Assembly: GCA_903934745.1 (NCBI GenBank)
Contig: CAIZOZ010000152.1
Coordinates: forward strand, 1 to 7,375
Direction: 5' to 3'
DNA: 7,375 nt
From: an uncultured cyanobacterium
GTDB taxonomy: Bacteria > Cyanobacteriota > Cyanobacteriia > PCC-6307 > Cyanobiaceae
Below the pieces are notes generated by a model. That model saw nothing but the letters and a program-made list of their open reading frames with translations, was not told the DNA's origin and ran no database searches. Both the position numbers and the translations under genes were made by a program. Positions 1-5,899 of this stretch are shown here, one piece after another (the first letter of the stretch is position 1; every line of letters starts with the position of its first letter).

Positions 1-1
1 C

Positions 2-70
2 ACCGAAGGCAACAAACGCATTGCCAGCCGCTTCAACGGTGCCAGCTGTCCGGAGGTGAAAGCCCCCTGA
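2..70 (+). CDS. C-terminal end of an unidentified protein (truncated by window edge)
   Basis: An open frame runs from the left edge to a TGA at 68-70 and encodes the last 22 residues of a protein, ending in RFNGASCPEVKAP. The composition (mixed charged and polar residues, one cysteine, no low-complexity bias) is compatible with real coding sequence, but 22 residues are too few to name a family. It points toward the minus-strand gene ending at 133, so the two would be convergent with a 62-bp gap. No strong terminator hairpin with a T-run is visible in that gap. The frame could be fortuitous. Confidence 0.4.
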   Translation, partial: TEGNKRIASRFNGASCPEVKAP

Positions 71-132
71 CCCTGGGTGAGCGACCCGTTGATGGCCGCA
101 GTACTCGGCTCGAAGCATGAAAATGCTCAGAT

Positions 133-660
133 TCAGTCGCTGCAGCCCTGCACCGAAATCCGATAACTGAAACCAAGGGCGCCTGGGTCGGCGCTGGCGC
201 CCACCTTGAAGTTCATCTGGCTGGCCTGCTTACCGGGGACGGCCGCAAATGGCCCGAACATCTGGCCTGTTCCCATCGGTGGATTCATGGATTCATTCAC
301 CACCTGCAGGCTGGAGCCATCGGTGAACTTCATGTAGGCCTGAACCGGATATTTAGCGTTGGGATCGGAAGAATTAGCCGTAAAGAAAAACTTATAGCTG
401 CTATAGGGCTGATTGACCGCAAAGTCGGTGTTCCAATTGGTGCGGCCCAGCACCATGGCGTAGGGGGTGACCTTGGGAGCCCCCACCGATTTGCTGACAA
501 TCGCCGAGGTGCCATTGCTACCAATCGGCATCAGGAAAGTGCACACCGGCAGAGCTCGGGCCGGGCCAGCGGCCATAAGGCCGGCCAGGGACATCGTGGC
601 CGACACGGCCAGAATCAAGCGACGACGACGGTCCACAGAACGGAGGGAAATAGAGCCCAT
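133..660 (-). CDS. Exported protein of unknown function, 175 aa
   Basis: I do not recognise this family. The ATG at 660 is chosen because it begins a convincing export signal: a basic stretch (R11-R14), a hydrophobic core (about 15-32) and an Ala-X-Ala site ending ARA at residue 36. The open frame continues 62 codons further upstream, but that part does not resemble protein. The run of arginines followed by LIL is faintly like a Tat signal, though a Sec signal is the simpler reading. The mature part is about 139 residues, rich in Ser, Asn, Tyr and Phe with alternating polar and hydrophobic stretches, suggesting a mostly beta fold. It has exactly two cysteines, C40 near the new N-terminus and C173 near the C-terminus, which could form a disulfide joining the two ends in the periplasm. 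GC is low for the window (27 of 60 bases at 361-420), which may indicate transfer or relaxed codon use. No Shine-Dalgarno is visible before the start. Confidence 0.75.
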   Translation of the reverse strand: MGSISLRSVDRRRRLILAVSATMSLAGLMAAGPARALPVCTFLMPIGSNGTSAIVSKSVGAPKVTPYAMVLGRTNWNTDFAVNQPYSSYKFFFTANSSDPNAKYPVQAYMKFTDGSSLQVVNESMNPPMGTGQMFGPFAAVPGKQASQMNFKVGASADPGALGFSYRISVQGCSD

Positions 661-1166
661 GCTGGAGCAGGATGGGCCAGAACAAGGACACCGTAGGGGC
701 AGCCAGCACCCCGAGATGCGGACCCTGACAGGGTGATCGCCCGATAGCGCCAACGCCACCTGGATTCCGGGCCACCATCCAGGACAGGGCCGCCGACCCC
801 GAGGCCCAAGGCGACAGCAGGCAGAGATGGCCCAATTGACGGCCATGACCGACCAGGAAAGCTGGCTTGCTGACGCGCCCAGACCTTCTCAACAGCGATC
901 AGATCTGAAGCGATCCATCATCCACAGCGCGGTGCCGATGCGATCCATCTGAGCTCAGTCGGGGTTGAGATCGGCGCTGGCATGGGGAGCCTGCACAGAC
1001 CTTCAACCAACGGGTCACGGACAACGAACACCTGGCAGCAACAATCTGGCTGGCCAAAAGCAAACGGCCCTCAGCATCAGCCAGATTCAGGATTCGCCCC
1101 TTCAGGCCATTGCACTCAGATCAGTTCGGATCGCCTCGCGCCTCAGAATCTGGTGCGACGCACGCC
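661..1166. other. Gene-poor interval between two minus-strand genes
   Basis: No open frame here looks like protein; those present overlap one another on both strands and have arbitrary composition. It must hold the promoter of the exported-protein gene at 660 and the transcript end of the four-gene unit finishing at 1167, but neither is obvious. Visible small structures are the 10-bp palindromes TCAGATCTGA (899-908) and CTGAGCTCAG (949-958), a 10-bp direct repeat GCGATCCATC at 910-919 and 940-949, a short inverted repeat ACCCT-GAC-AGGGT (722-734), and the larger inverted repeat listed separately at 1043-1087. No tRNA or known small RNA was recognised. Confidence 0.6.
1043..1087. repeat. Perfect 10-bp inverted repeat, possible transcript-end hairpin
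   Basis: AATCTGGCTG (1043-1052) and CAGCCAGATT (1078-1087) are exact reverse complements separated by 25 bases. Inside, GCC (1053-1055) can pair with GGC (1066-1068), leaving a 10-base loop and a 9-base one-sided bulge. It lies 80-124 bases beyond the stop codon of the last gene of the minus-strand unit, where a 3' stem-loop would be expected. There is no T-run after it on either strand, so it is not a textbook intrinsic terminator; an RNA-stabilising or processing hairpin is also possible. Confidence 0.4.
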
Positions 1167-1628
1167 TTACAGCGGCAGACCCGCGCCAGGGGTGCCGGGG
1201 CCCGCACCAGGTGCCCCTGGCCTGGAATCGCGGCCACCTCGGCGCAGCTCGGGCGCCGGCAGACCATTGCGCTCCAACAGCTGGCGCATGGCCGTGAAAT
1301 GCTGTTGGCGCTGAACCATGATGGCGCTGCGCTCCTGCTTCATGCAGCTTTGCAAGGCTGTGGCACTGGTCGCTGCCTTGATGCAGCGCTCGGCAGTCTG
1401 CAAGGTGGCAATGCGAGCGCGTCGATCCTGGAGTTGCAGGCTGCGCAATTCGGGGAAGATTTTCGCCATCTGGGCCTGGGTCGGGCGGGTTTTGCCGGGT
1501 TGCCCCTCCGGCTGGGCCAGAGCAGCCAGCGGCAGGGACAGCACCGCACTGCTGCCCAGGCCCGCCACGAGAGCGACGGCGCTGAGGCGGGAGAGCAGGG
1601 GCATGGAGCGGGAAGGGAGCTTCAGCAT
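1167..1628 (-). CDS. Small exported two-cysteine helical protein, fourth gene of the sensor unit
   Basis: A 153-residue protein with a clear Sec signal: hydrophobic core at about 10-37 and a site after ALA at residue 38, leaving a mature protein that starts QPEGQ. Residues 50-120 are rich in Gln, Arg, Leu and Ala and should be alpha-helical, with two cysteines (C82, C95) 13 apart that could form a disulfide. Residues 130-153 form a Gly/Pro-rich, probably disordered tail. I do not recognise the family. In size, export and location beside a sensor kinase it recalls periplasmic helical proteins such as CpxP or Spy, but their LTxxQ repeats are not seen, so this is only an analogy. The ATG at 1628 overlaps the kinase stop by 7 bp, favouring translational coupling. 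An ATG at 1604 (residue 9) is a strong alternative because its surroundings match the start of the exported protein at 4585. Confidence 0.72.
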   Translation of the reverse strand: MLKLPSRSMPLLSRLSAVALVAGLGSSAVLSLPLAALAQPEGQPGKTRPTQAQMAKIFPELRSLQLQDRRARIATLQTAERCIKAATSATALQSCMKQERSAIMVQRQQHFTAMRQLLERNGLPAPELRRGGRDSRPGAPGAGPGTPGAGLPL

Positions 1629-3076
1629 GGGGGCAAGCGCCGGAGGCGTCTGATCAACCCCAGCACTCTGGAGCGCAAATCAGACTGGAATCGAACCGCC
1701 AGCCGCCTAGATGTGAGCGGATGTGACTCAGCGCTCACATCTGGCGACAGGGATCGCCCCCAGAGGCCGACGCCGAAGCCAGCCCCCATCGGCCCAGTCG
1801 GCCCCTCAGCCACCAGCCGCCGCAGGCCACCGCCGTGGTCGCTGGCGATCCGCTCCGCGATCGCCAAGCCGAGGCCGCAATGTCCCTCCTGCCCGCCGCG
1901 GGCCGGGTCGAGCCGCTGGAAGGGGGCCAGGGCCGCGGCCCACTGATCCGCGGCGATGCCCGGCCCCCGATCCCACACCTGGATCTCAAAGCCGTCGCTG
2001 CCGTCAGCCCGCAGCACCAGATGCAGAGGCGGGGCTCCATGGGCCAGGGCGTTCTCCAGCAGATTGGTCACCGCGCGGCTGATGGCGATGGGCCGTACGC
2101 GGCGCTGCATCGGCGCCAGCGCCATCGTCAGCGGCACCTCGCCCACCACCGCTGCCGCCTCCGCCACCAGCTGATCCAGGGGCACCAGCAGCGGCGACTC
2201 CTGCTCCGCTCCGGCAAACAACAGAAACTGGCGGGTGATGCGCTCCAGCGCCCCCAGATCGGCTTCGGCGCCGGCCCAGTCCTGGCGCAGGCGCAGCCTG
2301 GTGAGGGGCGCCCGCAGGTCGTGGGCGATGCCGGCCAGCATCGTGCTGCGGTCCTGGCTGGCCCGCTCCAACCGCGCCAGCATGGCGTTGAAGTGCTGCG
2401 TCAACTGCCGTACGGCAGCAGCACCACGGGCCGGCAAGGCCGCCGGCCTCACCTCCAGACCCACCGCCCCGAGGGCCTGCTCCAGCTGGCGCAGGGGCCG
2501 CTGCACCTCCACCGCCAGAAACAGCAGACCCGTCGTCAGCCCGGCCACCCCCAGGGCCAGGGAGAGCAGGCGGGGATCCGGCGGCCAGCCCCGCAGCGAA
2601 GGCAACGGCGCGAACAACCAGACCGTCTCCAGCGGCGACCCCAGCTCGACCCACACCCCCCGAGGGCCGCTGTCGCTCGGCCAGACCGCCGGACAACGGG
2701 GCAGATGGCGACAGAGCGCGGCGCGCAGTTGGCGGGCCTGGAGCCGCAACTGGCGATCGGCAAGCGGGCGCGGGCCGCTGAGGGCTGGAAGCTCGGGCCT
2801 GGCGCCCACCGCCAGACGCAGGCCACTGAGCTGGGCCAGCACCGATGGGCTGAAGCGCTCCAGGGCCACCTCCCCCAGCACCAGGTTGGCGGCCACCTGG
2901 GTGCTGAGCTGCTGCAGCTGCTGCTCGGCCAGACGCCGACCCACCAGCAACTGCAGCAGCACCAGGCTGAGGGCCGTAACCCCCAGGGCGACCGCCGGAT
3001 ACAGCAGCCCATGACCTCGCCCGCCGGACGGCGACTGGCGGGGCCCGACCAGCTCAGGAGGCACGGGGCTGGCCAT
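1622..3076 (-). CDS. EnvZ-type membrane sensor histidine kinase
   Basis: This 484-residue kinase would sense an envelope signal, autophosphorylate on histidine and pass phosphate to the regulator encoded just upstream. Membrane segments lie at about 26-46 and 169-190, enclosing a periplasmic sensor of roughly 120 residues that contains a close cysteine pair (C122, C128). A HAMP-like linker follows (about 190-240). The H-box around H252 reads LAGIAHDLRAPLTRLRLR, very close to the EnvZ pattern. The ATPase domain has an N-box (NLLENALAHG, about 338-347), a G1 box (DRGPGIA, from 369) and a G2 box (GLGLAIA, from 401). After the catalytic domain, from about residue 448, comes a basic tail of some 37 residues that typical EnvZ-like kinases lack. 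The start chosen is the ATG at 3076, overlapping the regulator by 23 bp; a TTG three codons upstream and a GTG four codons downstream are alternatives. The signal sensed cannot be read from sequence. Confidence 0.92.
   Translation of the reverse strand: MASPVPPELVGPRQSPSGGRGHGLLYPAVALGVTALSLVLLQLLVGRRLAEQQLQQLSTQVAANLVLGEVALERFSPSVLAQLSGLRLAVGARPELPALSGPRPLADRQLRLQARQLRAALCRHLPRCPAVWPSDSGPRGVWVELGSPLETVWLFAPLPSLRGWPPDPRLLSLALGVAGLTTGLLFLAVEVQRPLRQLEQALGAVGLEVRPAALPARGAAAVRQLTQHFNAMLARLERASQDRSTMLAGIAHDLRAPLTRLRLRQDWAGAEADLGALERITRQFLLFAGAEQESPLLVPLDQLVAEAAAVVGEVPLTMALAPMQRRVRPIAISRAVTNLLENALAHGAPPLHLVLRADGSDGFEIQVWDRGPGIAADQWAAALAPFQRLDPARGGQEGHCGLGLAIAERIASDHGGGLRRLVAEGPTGPMGAGFGVGLWGRSLSPDVSAESHPLTSRRLAVRFQSDLRSRVLGLIRRLRRLPPC
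1709..1742 (-). promoter_or_regulatory. Inverted repeat with two alternative hairpins at the end of the kinase gene
   Basis: On the minus strand AGATGTGAGCG (1742-1732) is exactly complementary to CGCTCACATCT (1719-1709), giving an 11-bp perfect stem with a 12-base loop. The loop holds a second copy of TCACATC (1726-1720), which can pair with the same GATGTGA (1741-1735) to form a competing 7-bp stem with an 8-base loop. The element sits where the kinase catalytic domain ends, 81 bases before the start codon of the small exported protein. No T-run follows, so it is not a standard terminator. Processing, attenuation or a dyad bound by a protein are possible roles. The repeat itself is directly visible; the function is inferred. 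Confidence 0.45.
1857..1864. repeat. HIP1 octamer GCGATCGC
   Basis: This is an exact copy of the highly iterated palindrome HIP1, abundant in many cyanobacterial genomes. It lies within the kinase coding sequence and supports a cyanobacterial origin for the window. Confidence 0.7.
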
Positions 3077-3794
3077 CGGGCACAAACACGTAGCCGTAAC
3101 CCCACACCGTCTGCAAGTAACGGGGGCGAGCAGGATCGGGCTCGATCAGGCGCCGCAACCGCGACACCTGCACATCCATGCTGCGGCTGTCGGTGTCACT
3201 GCCTGGGCCCCGGGCCAGCTCCACCAGGCGCTGCCGCGACAGCGGCCGCTGCGGATGCTGCACAAACACCGCCAGCAGGGAGAACTCACCAGAGGTGATC
3301 GTCACCGCGGCGCCATCGCGCTCCAAGGTGCGGCTGGCGGGATCGAACCGGCAGGTGCCGAAACGGACCGGCTGGCTCTCGGGCTGGGGGCTGCCGCTGG
3401 GGGAACGGCGGCGCCGCCGCAGCACCGCCTCGATGCGAGCCGTGAGCTCCCGCGGCAGAAATGGCTTGGCCAGGTAGTCGTCGGCTCCCTGCTCCAGGCC
3501 GATGATGCGATCGACGCCGTCGGCGCGGGCGGTGAGCATCAACACCGGCAGGTCATCGCCGCCATCGCGCAGGCGCCGCAGCAAGGTGAGGCCGTCGTCG
3601 CCGGGCAGCATCAGATCGAGCACCAGCAGATCGGGCCGCTCCGGGCCCAGACGGCCCTCCAGCCGGGCCAGCAACTGGGGGCCCCCTTCGAGGCAGCGCA
3701 CCGCATAGCCCTGCTCGCCCAGATAGGTGGCGAGCATGCGCCGTAATTCGGGGTCGTCATCCACCACCCAGATCCGATGGGGACGGCCGATCAC
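3054..3794 (-). CDS. OmpR-type response regulator
   Basis: A 246-residue DNA-binding regulator, the partner of the kinase encoded just downstream. The receiver domain (about 6-125) has the acidic triad D12-D14, phospho-acceptor D60 in LLVLDLMLPG, T88 and K110 in LAKPF. A short Arg/Ser/Pro linker leads to a winged-helix domain (about 145-240). Its recognition-helix region DVQVSRLRRLIEPDPARPRY and ending YLQTVWGYGYVFVPDG are strikingly close to Escherichia coli OmpR, so it belongs to the OmpR branch proper, not the PhoB or RpaB type. The start is a GTG at 3794, two bases after the TGA of the exported-protein gene; no ATG is suitably placed. The gene end overlaps the kinase start by 23 bp, indicating coupled translation. 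Its targets, perhaps including its own unit, are unknown. Confidence 0.93.
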   Translation of the reverse strand: MIGRPHRIWVVDDDPELRRMLATYLGEQGYAVRCLEGGPQLLARLEGRLGPERPDLLVLDLMLPGDDGLTLLRRLRDGGDDLPVLMLTARADGVDRIIGLEQGADDYLAKPFLPRELTARIEAVLRRRRRSPSGSPQPESQPVRFGTCRFDPASRTLERDGAAVTITSGEFSLLAVFVQHPQRPLSRQRLVELARGPGSDTDSRSMDVQVSRLRRLIEPDPARPRYLQTVWGYGYVFVPDGQPRAS

Positions 3795-3796
3795 GG

Positions 3797-4585
3797 TCAG
3801 GGCTTCAGCAAGGCCTTGTCGGCCACCACCCGCACTCGCTTGGTGGCACTCAGCACCCCCTTGGGATGCACCAGCAGCACCGCCCAGGTCTGGGAGCCGG
3901 GGGTATAGGGGGCCTGGACGGTCTTGAACAGACCACCGCCGCCGAGGGCGGCCAGGTCGAGGCTGGGGCTCTCCATCGCTGCCACCTGCTGGGGCGTGAG
4001 GGCCAGCAGGCCACCGGCCACCAGCGCCCCATCCAGGGGCTCATCAAAGATCACATCGACGTCGTAGCGCTGGCCGGTGAGCACCACATCGGGAATCAGC
4101 AGGCTCACCGGCAGATCCACCTCGCCGCTGCGCAGGATCGACTGCTCCTGCAGCAGGGTTTCAGCATTGATGCGGCGGCCATCGCTTTGGAGCACCAGCA
4201 GCTGATCGGCCGTGAGCCGGTAGGTGACACTGCCCTGCTCCCGGGTGGCCGTGACCCGCAGGTTGACGGTGGGCTGGCCATCACGAGCGGGGCTGCCCGG
4301 GCTCAGTTGCCAGCGGGCATTGGCGAACTGCTGACGCAGGGCACTCCAGCGGCGCTCGATCAGGCCCGGATCCAGGCCGGCGCCACTGTCGAGCTGGGCC
4401 CGCAGGACCGCCTGATCGGCGCCGTTGAGGGCGCTTTCCAGCACCTGCAACTGGGCAGCGGAGGGAGCGGCAGCCCGCACCATGGCCGGCAGCCCCAGAC
4501 CCGAAGCCGTCAGTGCCGTGGTGGCCAGCAGGCTTCCCAGCAGCACTGGACGGACCGCGCGGGACAAGCGGCGAAGCAGGGGCAT
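3797..4585 (-). CDS. Exported protein of unknown function, first gene of the sensor unit
   Basis: A 262-residue protein. The ATG at 4585 begins a signal peptide (basic N-terminus, hydrophobic core at about 13-35, AxA-type site near VRA at 38). The open frame continues far upstream, but only as the antisense of murG, so it is not coding there. The mature protein opens with a helical stretch (about 42-95, many Ala, Leu and Gln). A beta-rich part with alternating residues such as NLRVTA and VTYRLTADQLLVL follows, and then a region from about 165 containing IPDVVLTGQRYDVDVIFDEP and ending AVLLVHPKG and RVRVVAD. The last part looks like an immunoglobulin-like beta sandwich by eye. There are no cysteines. 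I do not recognise the family. It ends two bases before the response regulator start, so it is very likely co-transcribed with the two-component genes and may be a periplasmic partner of the sensor or a marker of the envelope function they govern. Confidence 0.82.
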   Translation of the reverse strand: MPLLRRLSRAVRPVLLGSLLATTALTASGLGLPAMVRAAAPSAAQLQVLESALNGADQAVLRAQLDSGAGLDPGLIERRWSALRQQFANARWQLSPGSPARDGQPTVNLRVTATREQGSVTYRLTADQLLVLQSDGRRINAETLLQEQSILRSGEVDLPVSLLIPDVVLTGQRYDVDVIFDEPLDGALVAGGLLALTPQQVAAMESPSLDLAALGGGGLFKTVQAPYTPGSQTWAVLLVHPKGVLSATKRVRVVADKALLKP

Positions 4586-4653
4586 GGGAGGGCGAACGGG
4601 GGAGCGCAGGCGGGCCCGGGAAGCAAACAGACGCGGTCCGCTCCGAAACCTGG

Positions 4654-4664
4654 CTTTTAAGTTA
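4654..4664. promoter_or_regulatory. AT-rich core of the divergent promoter region
   Basis: The 114 bp between murG and the divergent four-gene unit are GC-rich except for CTTTTAAGTTA. It could give a weak -10 in either direction: TTTAAG toward murG, TAACTT on the other strand. No matching -35 is clear and no Shine-Dalgarno precedes either start. The two promoters must lie close together or overlap here. Confidence 0.3.
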
Positions 4665-4699
4665 GGCGCGCTCGCCCCCGCCGCCACCCGGTCGCCCCC

Positions 4700-5773
4700 A
4701 TGCCGACGCTTCTGATTGCCGCCAGCGGCACGGGCGGTCATCTGTTCCCGGCCCTGGCGGTGGCCGATGCCCTGCCCAGCAACTGGCGGGTGCTGTGGCT
4801 GGGGGTGCCGGACCGGCTGGAAACCGAGCTGGTGCCGGCCCGCTTTCCGTTGCACACCGTGCGGGCCGGCGGCCTGCAGGGCAAAGGCCTGCGCAAACTC
4901 TGGAACCTGGTGCAGCTGCTGGCCGCCACCCGGGTGGTGCGGCGCCTGATCCGGCGCGAACGCATCGATGTGGTGTTCAGCAGCGGCGGCTACATCGCCG
5001 CGCCGACGATCCTGGCGGCCCGCTGGTGCGGCGTGCCGATGCTGCTGCACGAGAGCAATGCCATCCCCGGCAAGGTGACCCGCCTGCTGGGGCGGCTCTG
5101 CCGCCATGTGGCCGTGGGACTGCCCCAGGCGGCCGAGCAGCTGCCCCGCTGTCACCCCCTGGTGAGCGGCACGCCGGTGCGTCGGGCCTTTCTCGAGCCC
5201 ACCCCCCTGCCCGACTGGGTGCCCACCGGTACCGGCCCCCTGGTGCTGATCATGGGCGGCAGCCAGGGGGCCGTTGGGCTCAACCGCATGGTGCGGCCCC
5301 TGATCGAACCGCTGGTGCAGGCGAGCTGTCGGGTGGTGCACCTCACCGGCAGCAACGACCCGGACGCCGGCCGCTTCCAGCTGCCGCAGGTGGTGGAGCG
5401 CCCCTTCAGCGACGAGCTGGCGGGCCTGTTGCAGCACGCCGATCTGGCGATCAGCCGGGCCGGCGCCGGCAGCCTCAGCGAGCTGGCGGTGTGTGGCACC
5501 CCCACGATCCTGGTGCCCTTCCCCCAGGCCGCCGACCGCCACCAGGACGCCAACGCGATTGCCGCGGCGGAACTGGGGGCCGCCGTGATCGTCTGGCAGC
5601 ACCCTCCCGGGGAAGCCGCCCTGGCCCGGGCGGTCTGGAGGCTGCTGGGGCCGAGGCTGCGGGGCGCCGCTGCAGCCGCCGATCCGCTGCTGGAGCTGGC
5701 GGCTGGGATGCGGAAGCTGGCGGTGCGCGACGCGGAGCAGCGGCTGGCGCAGTTGATTGAAGGGCTGGTGTGA
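4700..5773 (+). CDS. murG: MurG, UDP-GlcNAc:undecaprenyl-pyrophosphoryl-MurNAc-pentapeptide GlcNAc transferase
   Basis: MurG adds N-acetylglucosamine from UDP-GlcNAc to lipid I on the inner face of the cytoplasmic membrane, making lipid II for peptidoglycan. The 357 residues are the usual length. The N-terminal domain carries the first glycine-rich loop (SGTGGHLFPALA, about 9-20), a second one (SSGGYIAAPT, 94-103) and LHESNAIPGK (116-125). The C-terminal domain has GTPVRR (157-162), the third glycine loop IMGGSQGA (184-191), ISRAGAGSLSELA (251-263) and the UDP-GlcNAc site region PFPQAADRHQDANA (273-286). All expected motifs are intact. Starting with S-G-T instead of G-G-T in the first loop is common in cyanobacterial MurG. 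The ATG at 4700 starts directly at the first beta strand. It is transcribed alone to the right, divergent from the sensor unit, and its GC is about 75% where counted (5221-5280). Confidence 0.97.
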   Translation: MPTLLIAASGTGGHLFPALAVADALPSNWRVLWLGVPDRLETELVPARFPLHTVRAGGLQGKGLRKLWNLVQLLAATRVVRRLIRRERIDVVFSSGGYIAAPTILAARWCGVPMLLHESNAIPGKVTRLLGRLCRHVAVGLPQAAEQLPRCHPLVSGTPVRRAFLEPTPLPDWVPTGTGPLVLIMGGSQGAVGLNRMVRPLIEPLVQASCRVVHLTGSNDPDAGRFQLPQVVERPFSDELAGLLQHADLAISRAGAGSLSELAVCGTPTILVPFPQAADRHQDANAIAAAELGAAVIVWQHPPGEAALARAVWRLLGPRLRGAAAAADPLLELAAGMRKLAVRDAEQRLAQLIEGLV

Positions 5774-5830
5774 GGCCGAGGCCTGGAGCAGGAGACGTGC
5801 TGCTACGCGGAGAGCAACCAGAGGATCACG

Positions 5831-5865
5831 GAGGCGACCCTGGGCATGCCGCTGACGGCAGCCTC
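5831..5865 (+). terminator. Possible stem-loop downstream of murG
   Basis: TGCCG-CTGA-CGGCA (5847-5860) forms a 5-bp hairpin, and GAGGC (5831-5835) can pair with GCCTC (5861-5865) outside it, leaving an 11-base bulge on the left. It sits 58-92 bases after the murG stop and before the mazE promoter. There is no T-run, so it may only slow transcription or protect the murG transcript end. Confidence 0.25.
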
Positions 5866-5899
5866 GACTGGACCGCGGCGGGGGCGCCCTCCAACGCGG

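Noticed and set aside
114..127. AGCAT-GAAA-ATGCT hairpin between the convergent genes at the left edge
   Set aside because: Only 5 bp, AT-containing and without a T-run; too weak to call a terminator.
661..846. Longer start at 846 for the exported protein ending at 133
   Set aside because: The extra 62 residues are Cys/Pro/Trp/Gly-rich and would place the signal peptide in the middle of the protein.
1675..1705. GGTTCGATTCC on the minus strand, resembling a tRNA T-loop
   Set aside because: The flanks do not form a 5-bp T-stem, no acceptor stem or CCA-type end follows, and the sequence is within the kinase reading frame.
1722..1739. TGTGA ... TCACA resembling a CRP-type site
   Set aside because: The half-sites are 8 bases apart, not the 6 of a CRP site, and the element is deep inside the unit, not at a promoter.
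1835..3298. Long plus-strand open frame (487 codons) opposite the kinase and regulator
   Set aside because: It is antisense to two genes with complete family motifs, and its product is a Gln/Arg/His-rich sequence with no domain; high GC produces such shadows.
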